Of a stretch of DNA of 64,000 nt, positions 12,901-28,179 are shown piece by piece (position 1 is the first letter of the stretch; each line of letters begins with the position of its first letter). The DNA is taken from the NCBI GenBank assembly GCA_963669155.1, contig OZ022588.1, forward strand, positions 3,003,728-3,067,727, read 5' to 3'. This DNA is from Arbacia lixula (lineage: Eukaryota > Echinodermata > Echinoidea > Arbacioida > Arbaciidae). The position numbers and the translations under genes were made by a program. The notes under the pieces were generated by a model that searched no databases, was not told where the DNA came from, and was given only the letters and a program-made list of their open reading frames with translations.

Positions 12901-15477
12901 GATTTTTCATTTACATGATTATTTTGCTCCAAATGTGATGCCTTACACATGTTACAAGTGGTCTTACATCGACGTTGTTTATGACTCACATTCAGCTCCA
13001 GAAACAATGTCTGCACCTCATCGCCTGGAGGTAAGTTTTCAATGATGGCGCCCTCTATGGTGGCAGCGATGACCCTGGAGCCAACCACCAGCCGTCGCCC
13101 CGCACCGACCTCGCTCTCCTGGTCCGCACTCTGGAAGACCTTGCTGTTCTGGAAGACAAAGAAACTCACAGGGAGTGTGCCGTTCACTGCGAATGTGAAA
13201 GAGAGGAAGTAGTGAGTTATGTCTCATTTGTGGACTGACGGAGGTAGGAGCAATATTAATTTGGTCGGATGGATATTAACTCAAACTCGTATTTGTTTCA
13301 TGATTGATTGTGAGTGGTTCTTTAAATTGCAAGTTATTTTGAAAATACTAGTCTTCACATGTATACAGTTTGAAGTATTTTTTTTCTTAAGATATAGGAT
13401 GAATGGGGAGGGAGCGACCAGACACAACAGGCACAAGTTCTGCATTGCAATCGCAACTATTACAGTGTGGACATGCAAACTAGTCATCTTTCTCCTTCCA
13501 TGTCCGAAGAGGACAGAAGAAGTACAGTGTGGTGCTTGATTTATCAGTATCTGTCTTCTTTTATAGCTGTAAGTGCAGTAATGCATGCAGTAGCAACCAG
13601 GTTCAGATCACTCTGTTCCAGACGCAGAGCGAGGGTAACAACCTAACCCTATCAAACCTAAGGTACCACACCGGGGACGTATTAACTACATAATTTATGG
13701 AAAACAAATAGCAATCACCTATCAATGAACGGTTGAGGGACTCAAAGACACCCAACGGCAGCTTAATGGACGCCTCGATTTCAGTCTTGGGTATTGTGCC
13801 ATCGTTGAGGAAAAGAACCGTGGAGTTCTCGTTGAGGGCGCTGTTCGGGTCACCCGTCGCATCATCCAGAATGGTCCCGAAGCTAATCCCGGTGAAGAGG
13901 CTGTCCTCGGGTAACTGGACGGCGACCACGCCCAAGTTTTGGCCCACAAGGGTAAGGTTGTTACCCTCACCCTGCGTCTGGAACAGGGTGATCTGAACTT
14001 CCAGCGAGTCCAAGATCCGGTTAGGCGCTCCCTCTTCAATCGACATGGTGTATACTTCGTTGGGTACGTCCAAAACGTTGTTCACAGTCCTGACGACATT
14101 TGTGGTGACCTACACGACGGTGACGATACAATGAGAATAACGAATGACATGCGATATTTAAAAAAAAAAGATTATTACATTGCAAGAGCTACTCAAAGTG
14201 GCAAACAATGAATGTGATGGTGAGAGAGAAGTCTCATTAATCATGGTCGTTTTAGAGGAAGGTAGAGTAGGAGAGTGTAAATGTGTACGATGGAAAGAAG
14301 ATAGCAAAAGAACGGGTGAAGCACCGACAAGGAGAGAAAACGAGAAGAGAGCGAACGGGAGGGAGAGTGAGAGGTGAGTAAGGAAGATAAAGGGGAGGGG
14401 GAGGAGAGAGGGGAAGAGTGACAAAGAGAGAGTTGTTGGGAGGGAGGGTACAAATCATAGAGACGGGACGAGAGAGAAACAAAAAGAGATATATCAAGAT
14501 GAAAACCTCCTGAGATGGATCTCCGACATCGACGATCTTCTGCAGGGCAACAGCAACGCTCATCAGCCCCTCGGCATCGATGTCGGTGGCATTCTCGGTT
14601 ACTTCTGCAAGATCACCCGAGTATACTGTCACGTTGTCTGCTGTAACTGTAGTCTGCAACACGAAAAATAAAAAAATATCAGCGGTCACAAACATATTCT
14701 CCTCAAATCCCAATTACCAAGCTCTGTTTTTTCCGTTTCTGTATGCTGTGTGTGTGTTTGCGTGAAAATGAACATTTTAAATCAATCTCCAAGTACACAA
14801 TGAGTGATTTCTTTGAGGTTAAGGACTGGTGTTAGTGTAACTCCCACACCAGCGATAACGCCCGATAAGGCGGTGCTAGCAATTTGACTTGTACTTCTTG
14901 TTGCTGGTGTTGGGACTGGTGTCAAATTCCGTCTGCTGAACCGAGTTCCGCTTAAGCATTTCACGTTCAATTGTCCCATTCCCCAACACTAGTCCCGAGC
15001 GATTTTCAAGTTTGGGGTTGGTGTTGGTGTTATGTTATGTTTAGTGTGTACGCATATGCGTACCTGTTTGTGCTTTTTAATTTCTTTATTATTTTTTTTT
15101 ACATTTTTTTGGAAACTTTATTTATGTCAACTAAACTAGAGTCTATATGGAACTATATGGAAGTCTTGCAATATCAAATTGGTAATTGATAAAGTGCTTC
15201 ATTTATTGAGCTATAACTTATAGTCAATCAATCATATTTCTAACTTGTCATCCCATGAAATTATATTTCTCATCTGTATTTGATGTTAGCACTCCTAATT
15301 ACCTTAGTCCTCTCTTGTATTAACTTGTGTTAATCTTTAGAGAAAGTTGCACCATTTTACTACAAACATGTTCGTTCACGACGATGCACCCCCCCCCCCC
15401 CCCCCCGCCCCGCCTGTGATGGGCTCTTTTTTTAAAGATGATTGTTATAGGCTTTAATATGTCAGTGAGGAAATTAA

Positions 15478-15514
<37 letters not shown>

Positions 15515-16723
15515 GGTGTTTTTGAGCTGAAACGAACGGCTGGATCGAGGTCGAGGTATTTTCAAAAATCGCATCAAAGACAAAAAGAAAGGAAGAAGCG
15601 AGAGAATATTCAGGAGAGTTAAATTCTTCAAGGTTGGAATAAAAGTTAACAAAATTTCGTTGATACGTGCTCTAAGTTCGATATAATAGAAGTTCGCACT
15701 TTGCTACGAGCAATAAGTTTTGAGTTGGTCACCCATTTCTAGATGTTTACTAAATTAATTGATATTTTCTAAATTAATTGTGAAAAATGTTTACCATACA
15801 CTTAGTGCAACATAGAGTTTAGGCATACATTACGCAGGTACGGTATGAAAATGCATACACAAATCCCAAATTGATAGATATGTGAACATATGATTATATT
15901 TGCCCGATTTCACAAAATAATCTAGTCCAAGGAATGTATAGTTCGTGGATTATAGACCACGATTTAAAACCTTGTTCAGAGTAAAAGATCCCCATTATTC
16001 CCCCATTCTTACCAGTGCTATAGCATGTAGTACCCGGTTAGGATCCTCCTCTACAAAGCAGTCTGTGAAAACGGGGTCGGTCCACACGGCGGGTGAAAAG
16101 AAATCCCCCACGCATTCCCTCGTAGCTCGTGGAAACCGGACTGGTCACAGACAGAGGGGACGAACAAGACATGTACATAATGGATCTGGATACCACATTT
16201 CGCCTCCCCTGGGATCCCAGCAAGAGCCGGCAGTCGCTAAAACTTTACGATGTTAATCTCATGTTTGTTAACAAAAACATACATTAAATAGGTGTCGTTG
16301 ACGAGATTTGCAAATGGTATTTCGAGTTGGCCGAGGAATTGGTGCAACATTATCCCACGTGCAGTTAACCCAATGATATATGATGCTGGCTCGGCCTTAT
16401 ACATCCTTGGCTAGCCGAAAACAAGAAATACAATGGAAGTACAAGGATGTAAGCCTGGACCTGCGTCCAAATACAAATTCGTATCCAAACTTTATTTGAC
16501 AATGTGAAATGTGACAACAAAGTTGACTAGGCAAGCGAAGCAAAGACAGCAAGAAGAGAAAAGAAAAAAGAAAATACACAGAATTATTACCATCTATTGA
16601 ATTTGATTTGGGGGAGAGTTATATTTTTACTTAATTTGTACTTATGATGCTATAATCATTACCTTTTCATTGTGTGACCTTGGTTACACCTGCGTCTATT
16701 ACATATTGGTCAAAAATACAAAT

Positions 16724-16783
<60 letters not shown>

Positions 16784-19700
16784 AGGGGGAGGGGAAGGAC
16801 AACCTTTAATAGTCAGCCACTTATTTTTTTTTTATTATTATTATTGGAGTATCTCTGGCAGTGCTCGTTAAGGGCTGGTATTAGTTTAACACCCACACCA
16901 GCGATAACACCCGACTTGAAATAAGTCGTCAGCCACTTACTGTTATTGGAGTATCTCTCGCAGTGCTCGCTACTCTCGACTGTTTGACCAACCAGTGCGC
17001 TCGGGAACGTTACGGTACCAAACAGGCCACTCACCTCAGACGGCGGGCACGACGCTGTTTGATAAAAAAAAATACATCAGTCGTTTGATCATGTTGATTA
17101 CAGTAATATACGCTTGGCCTGAAAATATGTGAAAGGTGGATTATAATGTAATAACAGGTTTGCTTTGAATAAGAGCTCACAGATTAGGATGAGGGGCGTG
17201 GGTTAATACGTGGTTGACGTGCTCCAATAGACAGTGCTTCGCATAGTTCAGTCGAGAGATACAATGGAGCACCAATAAAATTGTTCTGATGTAGATCAAA
17301 GCAAGACCATATGGGTTCATGCAAGGTACAAGTTAGATAGTGTCTGATCTAGATAAAAGCAAAACATTATCCCTTCGTGCAATACACAAGCTAGATATTG
17401 TCTGACATAAACACAACAAAAGAGTAAGCCCCCCCCCCCCCCCCCTCCTAAGCAAAATACCACAAACTTTTTATCGAAGATGTTTTGGGCAAAACAATTT
17501 GGCAGGATTGTTCCTTAGCTTATTGACTAAATTCTCTGTGAAAATTACATTAATCCAATTAGTCATGCATGAGTAGGCAAATTTTAAAGGCAAAAATGTC
17601 ACTTGTCAAAAGTCACAAGGGTAATTGTTTATGCCATTTTATCAGTACGTTTTTGGCATTTTTTTTTTTTTTTGGGGGGGCGGTTTTAAAGTGTGTTCAC
17701 TCAACCATGACACGAAAACTACCTCTTATGTTTACATAACAGTTCATGTTACATCTTTGTCAAAATATCCAGAGGTTTATTTTTTCACAAAAATAAAGGG
17801 TTTTTAAAAGTTTCAAACTCAAGAGGGATGAGTATTTGTTAAACGGTGGTCACTCAACCAGAACAATGAGTTAAGTGTCGGGATATGTGTAGGTGCATTG
17901 AGAGATGGATGATAAACAATGAAAGAACATTAATTATGCACCAGAAATGGTATTCATAAAAAAAAACATATGACAGAATTCAAAAATTACCCTTGTGACT
18001 TTTGAAAAGTGACATTTTTTCCTTCAAAATTTGCCAACTCATGCATGACTAGTTGGATTAATGTGATTTTCACAGAGAAGTTAGTCAATAAGTTAAGGAA
18101 CAATCCTTTCAAATTATTTTGCCCAAAACCTCTTCGATAAAAAGTTATGCTATTTTGCTTAGGGGAGGGGGGGGGGGGGCTTACTTTTTTGTTGTGTTTA
18201 GATCAAAGCAAGACCATGATGCCATCGTGCAATACACAAGCTAGGTATTGCTTGATCTAGATCAAAGCAAGATTATATGCGTTCATCCAATGCACAATCA
18301 AGCTAGATATTGTCTGATCTAGATCAACGGAAGAGCACATACATTCGTGTAATGCACAAGCTAGATACAGTCTGATCTAGACCAAAAGCAAGACCCTACG
18401 TGTCAATGCGATGCACAAGCTACGTATATTTTGACAGTTTTATTTTGGCTCCACTCATGACGAAGCATTTGGCAGTGTAGCACTCCCTTACATCAGCTTC
18501 GTATAAATGGTACTTATATAAGAGTACTTGGGTGCCTGATCTGTTTTGATATGAAGCATTGCATGTATAACGTATGCAAGTCTTATGCTTGACAGTATTA
18601 TCATTCTGGGCATTACTATCTTAAGTAAGATCGAGAAATTCTATGAACAAATATGAATACAACTGGGTCCCGTTGCATAAAACTTACCATTGATGGTAAC
18701 TTTGCTACCAATGGCAACTCCTATGGAAACCTTGAATTTGATTGGCTGTTTAGCACTGTTACCATGGTAGTTACCATTGATGACAGAGTTACCACTAATG
18801 GAAAGTTTTATGCAACAGAGCCCTGGTGGCGTACAATGTTTTAAAGAGCCCAGTAATTTGATATGATTGCCATGGTAACAGAGATACTCACACGCACTGC
18901 TGACGGTAATGCTTCCGGGAATAACGAAGCCAGCATAGAAGATGAGGTTGTCCTCCAGTAGCACCAGGGTGTCGTTTATCAGCACCGAATCGTTGCCGTT
19001 CCACTCGCTGCCGTTTAGGTTGACGATGTAATCGACCACCAGGCTACCGTTTCTCGTATTTACGATTTGCGGGAAATCAATATTATTCGCATCGAGCAGA
19101 GACCGTGATAATGGACCACCCTCGTCATTAAGAAACGCATCTGCGATCTGTTAACACAGGAATGATGCAAGCATGAATTAATTTCCATAAGTTTTTACAA
19201 ATGCAAGCCATCTAATGATAATTTGAACACGTTAAATTCATTGTATATGACTTGTTTATTTTGTTGTATTTGGTAAATAACGAATCGATTTTAAATCATT
19301 TGATTAAAGATTCGAAAGATGTTTTATATCTTGAAATAAGATCATTTAACCCTCTCAGTGCCATAGATATAGCATGTTTTAATTGGCATGTAACTATCAT
19401 TGTTTGGTATTGAGCAGATAAACGGCGAATGGCCTGTGGTATAATGAGACATTTGTATCCGCAAAAGAGTTGGAGAATGGCGAGGGGTAAGTCACCACCA
19501 CCACCCCCCCCCCCACACACACACACACACACACACACAGCACCCATTTGTCTTCACATCACCATCATCACATCGACATGTGTATCATTAGTACCATATC
19601 ATTGACAATCGCTTGATCCCAGCTTGTATCATTAGGCCTACATTTAATTATGAGTGCAGTATTTAAGATCCCAAACTACTCTGCGTCTTCTCTATAATGT

Positions 19701-22700
19701 ATGTGTTCTCATTGTTGATATATTCATCCGTCTTTGTAAACTTACTGGCCCCTTCAAACTATCCTCAAACTCGACGAAGTTCGGGTCCTCCATATCGATA
19801 TACGAAATGTTGAATTTTATTGAGATGGAGAGTCTTGTTATTCCTGAGGGGAAAAGAGAGAGAAAGTGTTAACAATAGATCACCTTCACAAACTAAACAC
19901 AACAAAAAAAAGAAGCCCCCCCCCCCCCCAGGCAAAATAACATATCTTTTTATCGAAGAGGTTTTGGGCAAAATAATTTTTCAGGATTGTTTCCCAACAT
20001 ATTGACTAACTAATGTGTGAAAATCACATTAATCCAATCAGTCATGCATGAGTGGGCAAATTTTAAAGGAAAAAATGCCACTTTTCAAAAGACACAAGGG
20101 TAATTTTGGGATTCTGTCATATGAATTTTTGATGAATTCCATTTCTTGTGCATAATGTATGTCCTTCAATGTTTATTATCCATCTCTCAATGCACTAACA
20201 CCTATCCCGTTACTTAACCCATTGTTCTGGTTGAGTGAACACCGTTTAACAAATACTCATCCCTCTTGGGTTTGAAACTTATGAAAAAAAAAATATTTTG
20301 GTGAAAAAAAAAACCCTGGATATTTTGACAAAGATGTGACATCACCTGTTATGTAAGCATAAGAAGTCATTTTCGTGTCATAGTTGAGTGAAAACACTTT
20401 TTAAAAGTCGGACAAGAAGTACCAAAATGTATTGTTAAAATGGCATGAACAATTACTCTTGTGACTTTTGAAAAGTGACATTTTTGCCTTTAAGATATGC
20501 CCAACTGGATTAATGTGAGTTTCAGACAGAAGTTAATCAATAAGTTGAAAACCAATCATGCCAAATTATTTTGCCCAAAACTTCTTCGATAAAAAGTTAT
20601 GCTATTTTGCTTAGGGGGGGGGGGACTTACCTTTTTTGTTGTGTATATTTAAGTTTGTTACTTAGTGGATAGGCACGAGGGAAGAGAAAGTTAAGCCTCT
20701 CATTACCATGGGCTCATCCAGTGTGTTATACACTAAAGCTCTCTCTGTGCGAATACTCACAAGCAAAAGAAACACATTCATTGGTTATAAGACTATACAC
20801 GTTGCGTAGAAAACAAGATGTTTGTCTGCAAAAACGTTTCTCTGAGTTAGATCACTAATTCTAATTCTTATTACACTTCTCGAATTCTTTGGGACAAATT
20901 TATATGATTACAGTGTGTTAGACAATTCATTATATACACTACTTTATATCTAAGCGCATACAATAAATTGGGTTAATTCAACACAAACTCCTGTATGTTA
21001 TGTATTTATACCATGTAATTCTTCATCAAAGATCTTATTACACGAGACGAAGTGTTTTTTACATACCGAGACAACAAAAAATACGACATGGTGCATAATA
21101 GACATGAAGAAAATCGAATGTATTCTTCTGATTCTATCTTCTTGACAGCATATTTGTAGATCTCACATCTAGGTCTGGGCCATGTTGCAGAAAGTTGTAC
21201 AAAAAATGCAGCTCTTCATTGATGATAACTACCATGGCAACATGCCGAGAGCTCATTGGCTTTCTCCACCTTGAAATAAGCTGAAATGTGCACATTATTA
21301 ACTTTATTTTTGAAGCAGTTTTCATGACATTTCAACAATCATTATCTTTATCTTTGTAATAATCCTTGCACTTTTGGAAAAATTTGGTCCCAACAACGTG
21401 CGTGTATCCGATAATTGTTCATATTAGAGTGGCCATCGCTCATCACACATGTCAATCCACAAAGCCTTTTCTGCTATTCGCATCATGAATTATCAATGCC
21501 ATTGTACAGGCAGTTGCTAATAGATTGACAGGTGTGAAACACAATGTAGTGTAGTAATCAATTATCTGATACACACAAATTTTTCCGTCCATTTTTGTCT
21601 CATTAGATATTCAAAGGATTATCAAAAATCTTCTAAAATTGATAAAAGGTCACGAAAACTGCTTTTAAAATTGAAATCCTCAATTTGACTTTACGATGTT
21701 TCAGTTTCAGCTTAAATTGGGTTGTAACTGCTTTTTTTAAGATTCAGAAATGTTAAAAGTTCTTTTTGAACACCTTTAAAAAAAAAAGCCCTACCTTCTA
21801 CAAAGAACAGAACGGGGTTGGACGTCACGCTCTGATCGCGGTAGTGGCCGCCTCCAAACCCCTCACAGAAGTAATAACCCGAGTCCCCCGCGGTAAACGG
21901 TTCGAACCGGAGAACGGCGGACGGGTGGTCGAAGGTCAGGTTTTTGCCGCGAGCAGTCGTCCTCCACCATTGAACATGGACAGCCCCCGTGATCGGGCAT
22001 GCCACGTCCAGAATTTGGCCCAGCACAGGGCTCGATGAGACGATATCACCGGTGACGACCGGCACTAGTAAGATATTTTTAGAATGTAATTGGGGGGTGG
22101 GGGAGAAATAAAAACATCGTATAACTATTTCTTTCATAACAGTATTATAGTATGGCGGATGTGACGTAATCATCGAATATCTAAACCCTCCTATACTTAT
22201 AGGAAGCTCAACATATTTGGAGCTTTATACTATCACAAAACATAACGTGCGGCAGCATACATTCATCTTATTGATTGCATAAGCAATTACAAACAAAGGG
22301 TCAATGTAAGAAACAAGCTTCAGGTGGAAAACAGTTCCAATCGCTTTCCAAGTCAGAGGCATATTTTTCATGTGACGGTCGAGGCAAAAATATCGTCACT
22401 GGGTTTCCTGCCAGTCCTGCCGGCCTTCTGAAGACCAGGAATCGAATTATTGGGGTAAAATGTCTTTATAAACGTTCTGTTTCTTCCCTTGAATATTGAC
22501 ATCTGTTTTCCAGTAGCTATTGATTTCATATTGTTATCTCACACTTGATAATCAAAAACTGTTTGTTATCACTCCCCTGCTTTCCCCTTTGCCCACTTTT
22601 GCGTATTGACTTACGCGCATCTCCAGCGAGGAGACAGGCTTCATAGTTGAGAAACGACACGGATGGTTCGTCATAGCAACCAGTGGTGATCGCCTCTTCC

Positions 22701-24866
22701 TCAAGGGCCCGCCACTCGTCCAGGCGGTCGTAGCACGATGCGTTGTTGACGGGGTCTAAGGCCGGCGACTGAGGGCACTGCAGCATAAACAACGGATCTG
22801 CTATTTCGTACATAAGCGGTCCAAACTCTTGGTTGTCCAGAGTAAGTAAGTTGACGATGAGGGGGGTGTTGTTCCTGACAAAGACAGGCGGAGAGAATAC
22901 GATGGGGTAGATAGCAGACCCAACGAAGGTGTTAAAAGTGGGGAAGACGTCGTAAAAGTCCTTGCTAAAGAGTATATCAAGGACATCACGTTTCCTACGT
23001 TGCCCACGTTGTATCTGGATGTACTGCGTCGTGGTCACTGTGATGCGAAAGGATTCAGGGTCACTCAATGCAAAGCTTGGAGCAGGGAAGTCAATGGACT
23101 CCAGAATGCCATCTGCACTCGCGTAGTACTCTAGGTAAGATGTGCCAGAGTTTCCTCCACCCGCTCCAAGGCTCACGGTAGATGGACAATCACCAACCGG
23201 ATCGGATCTGAACGCTTCAAGTTCCGTAGCAAGGCTGATACAACTGAAATCTAGACAGAGCACATGATATTTGCATTTTGTTACAGTGTGTTAAACCTCT
23301 CATAAAAATATTTCTGGTTTTGTATGAGTTACGAATGCTTCATGTGAGAAATCATATTCTTCTGAATAAAATCCTTCTCTGGAAAAGTACTTAGATATGT
23401 ACTATCAACCCTCTGAAATCAACGAGGCTTCCCCGAAAATTGCTATACCCAGGTACTGAAAAGATTTCTGAATGTTCCATGTCTCAGCTGCTTTGGTCAC
23501 GCGATTCCCTTGATATTTGGGATAATTCTGCACTTTGTTTTGTGGATATCCAGATGGGCCGGTCGGGCACATCTCACGGTAGGCCTATTGCGGCTCATGT
23601 GCAATTGAATTTCCGTTGCTTTGCTCAAAAGCCGCAAAGGAAATTGTTTCTTTTTATTATTACAGTTGATTGCTTGGCCCATCATAAGGTCTCGATGGCA
23701 GATACAAAACAAATTTCAGGTCACACATCTGAAATTAGGCCCATCCCCCCATATATTCATGTGATAAAATGAGAATTAAAAACATAATGAAAAATAGATG
23801 TTGATAATGAGACTAAAGCATCTAAATATTTTGGTCACAGGTAGTTTATTAAAATACCATTACATCGTGGAAATTTTAAAGGACGAGTATTTGACTTGAT
23901 TGTTTTAAAGCCTTGGCTACCAGCCAATTTACCCAAACGATCGGAAGTGACTCCCTAAAGTCCCCATAATTAGGGCCTATCTTGATAATCAATCTACATA
24001 TTTGATAAACAATGATGTTCAACTGACATCATAATTCATATGTAAGAAGTAATAGTTCAAATGAATAGTAATAATTACAACATTAAGAAATCCCATTTTG
24101 AAATATCGCACGTGTGTCACACACTCTGACTATTTTTGTTGTTGATCTAGTCCACCTTGAAAATAAGCTTCAGATACGTGGAATAGCCACGTTAAGAAAT
24201 ATACAAAACACTTGACATGTTGTAACACCAACACATCGGATATGAACAGTGACGTTAATACCATAGTTCTCCTCATTGTACTGTTTCTAGTTCGTAAATC
24301 CTGATGTGATCGGACAATGAAGGTTAACCTTTCATGGTTCAATGTATTTTGCAGTTTGCAGTTTGCACTTTGCACTTTGCACTTTGAATGAAATGCACTT
24401 GATTATAAAAAATAAAAAAATACACGTTATGGCACTATAAATACTTTCTCATTTTATTAGGTTTGTGCATCAACTGCGACGTCTGGCTTTACAGAAGGCA
24501 GCTTTTATCTTCATCATTTCCATCATTATCATCTGCAATATCATAAATGCTATCTTCATCATCGTTATGGATATCATTAACATTACCTTTCGCTGTGACT
24601 TGCACTGTTTGCTTAGTGGAACCCACGATGTTAGAAGCAACGCATGTTATCCTGTGGACAAGAGGTTATCAACAATCCAGGCAAAGACAGCAATAAAGAA
24701 AAGGACAAAACAAAATGCACAGTATTAATACCATCTATTGAATTTAATTTAGAGCAATTATCTTTATACTTTATTTGTACTTACGATGCTAGAATCATTA
24801 CCTTTTCATTTTGAGATCACGGTTTGGTTACACCTGCGTCTATTACGCGTTGGTCAAAATACATAT

Positions 24867-24919
<53 letters not shown>

Positions 24920-27900
24920 CTCTCTGTTTAATTGTTACCACCCCCACCCCCGCCCAAAGAAAACAATATTTATATAAAATCTTCCTTTAGCAAACGAAAG
25001 ATACCAACCCCACTCCTCCCAAGATAGGGCGGAGTCTTAATCCCCAGTCGAATCAAGCTGATATCTACACATCTTGATATTAAATCATGTTCTTTTAGAA
25101 GTAGATTTAGTGACATTCTATAAAATATCGATCGTGTAATAGTACCCGGAATGTTCCATTAAACTTCAATTTTGGACAAATTTGGACCTAAATTGTTGTG
25201 TGTATCACAAAAGTATTTCAGATTAGGACAATTCTCATTGTGCATTGTGCCAACCCATGGGATCTTGAATTGTTAATGGCACTATGACGGAAGTGAATCG
25301 ACACGTATCATCCACAATGGACATTATTGTGTTCTGAATGAATTACCTGATACACACAAATTGCTAGGTCTAAATTGGTCCAATAGTAAAAAAAATATTT
25401 AAATATTTTATATGGCTCAGTCGACCCAGAAATAAGACCACATTACCCATATATATACATTCCACATGGGGCCCATATGGTTTTATTATCTGGGTTCTAG
25501 GTGGCACAAACCATATGAACCCATGCATGTATTACAAATCATATTATAATAATTGATACAACGTCACCAAACTTGCATCTTAAAATTTGCTTCTTTTTTT
25601 TTACACTTCACATTTAGTTTATGATCATTACGTCATATCGGTTCCGTTCGTGAGGCCAATGGTCTGCGTAGTGAGCACCGAGTCCCCTTTGCCCAGCGCA
25701 GGGAGCCTCTCCCCCTCAATGGGCGGATCCCAGGAAACCTGCGGCGTGGGTTTGCCGGTAGCACTGCAGTAAAGAGTCACCGTGTCCCCAGGGTTTCCCG
25801 ACATGTCACCGGAAATGAAGGTGATGTTTGGAGCGGCTGCAAGGAATACAGTTCGTTTGTCCCACAGTTGTGTATATTTGTTAACTCATTTCATGTATTC
25901 GAGTTTGGTTTCGATTGAATTTCCTACGCAAAGCAAGCAAAGTCAATTGAAAAGATATTTCGGGGGTGTTTCACCAAGCTCTTCCATGTCTTCGTAAGCT
26001 AAGAACGACTTTACGCACGACTGGTTACCCTTTATTGTGCTAAATCAGATACAATGTACCCCGCTTTAAATGTTCTTTGACTGTTTCCATGGGGAGAGTG
26101 TACTAATAAATACTATTTAGAAAATAGTATAACTTTAGGTATTACCATGTGGCTGTATTCTTTTGGACAATTGACCCAGTTATGGGGTGAAGAAAGGACA
26201 TGAAAGTGAAAAGGTGAAAAAGAGGAGAGGTGAATTTTTATATTTTATAACACTTACACAAGACTTTTTTTTATTTTAGCTTGAGCTTTCGGGGTTTCAA
26301 ACCGAAAATAAATGGGATGAAATGGAGGTAGAAGAAGAAGGTGGGTGGTGATTGAGAGTTGTTAACTAGTCACAACGTAGATATAAAGAAAAAAGAAAAG
26401 AGAAAAGTATAGAGAAGTTATAGTAAGTTTTGCAACTTAAGTTTTACTATTTTCTAAATAGTATTTATAAGTACCCCGCTGTGTCCCCGTTTTAACCTAG
26501 ATGTAGTGGGAGCTAATTTCAATCAATACTAGTCAACTTTGACAAATTAATCACTTTGTATTCAGACACTTGTAATCAAGAATTAGAATTTTCATTTATG
26601 AAGATCCGATTTCAACTTAAGCTGATGGAAATCAAAATCTTTGAGAATCTGATTTACCACAAAAAAGGGTCACCAGTCGTGCGTAAAGTCGTTCTAAGCT
26701 TAACAACAGTTTGGAGACCCCCCCCCCCCCCGGAATTTCTTTTCAATCGACTTTGCTTGCTTTGCGAAGGAAATTCAATCGAATCCAAAAACTCGAAGTG
26801 ATTGACTTTTTTAATTTTCTTATCTAATGTTTGAGGGACTTTAGGTAATTGTTACCATGGTTACATTTTACTTCATGTTTGATCCATTATAAAGTCCCGA
26901 TGACACAATTGAAACCTACGCGCATTTGGTACCTTCAATTTTCATACAGTTAAATGAAAGTCACCTCGTGCACATATATATATCACTGACACCTCTCGAG
27001 GTGTTTCATCATTGTATACCAGAAAAGTGACAATAGAATAATAATACATAGAATTTATATAGCGCACTTTCCATCTTAACTAGATGCTCAAGGCGCTTCA
27101 AAGCAAATTAAAGAGAGAGAAAAAAATTACAATACAGGTATGAACTTGTATGTCAAAATGCACCATTATACAGGTATGTCTTGAGGTTGCCCTCGTGGGT
27201 GTACTACTTACTACTATATGTACTACTTACCGAAGCAGGAGGAATATAGTGTCGTCACAAGGGCTACTCTTTCCACTGGTTGGCATGCTTGGTTTTCACC
27301 TTTCGGCGTGGCCACCAAGGAGAGATAGTTCCAAGCTGCTTCGAGGCATGTGGGGCTGTTCTCAGCAGTCTCTAGAGCACACTGTTCGTAGTAGCTGTTT
27401 ATTAATCAAAACATATATATAGATATATCATCATTTGGCTATTTTACTTATTGTAAGCGAGCATGACTCCGTGTCTCTTATCTGTAACATAATGTTTCTA
27501 ATTTCATTTTTGTAAATGGACTACCACTTATTATTCAAATTATGAGAAGCAGCTACTGAAGAATAATAAAAAGATAGGGAGATACCATTTCACATTTAAA
27601 GGCATAGTTTACCCTGAAATTAAGTTGGTTTCAATAAAAGCAGACACGTGAAACAAACATTTTAGTAAAGATTTGATGAAAATCCGTCGAAGGAAGTTTT
27701 GATCTTCACAAATGTCTATGTTGTGACGTCACATGCGAGGTGCTCTCCAACATGTTACGTACGTTTTGTTTTTTGAAAATGTCATTTTTTTTCAAACAAA
27801 TATCTGTCCTTTTTACCTGCGCATTTGAGACATGATTAGAAAGACGTCTTTACACACCTGCCTCTATGAGAAAAGAATTATTCCATTGTCAAAAACAGAA

Positions 27901-28126
27901 AAACGGCAATTTATGAAATCATACAGCACACAAACCTCGCACGTGACGTCACAAAGTTGAAATTAAAAAAAAATCATAACTCTCTTATCCTTCTGCGGAT
28001 GTTCGTGAAACCTCACTACAATATTTCTCTTACATTGCGGCTTTTATTGAAACCAACTTATTTTCAGGGTGACTATCCCTTTAATCTTCCGTCATCCCCA
28101 CCTTCGCTTCAAAAAACCATCTCTCT

Positions 28127-28179
<53 letters not shown>

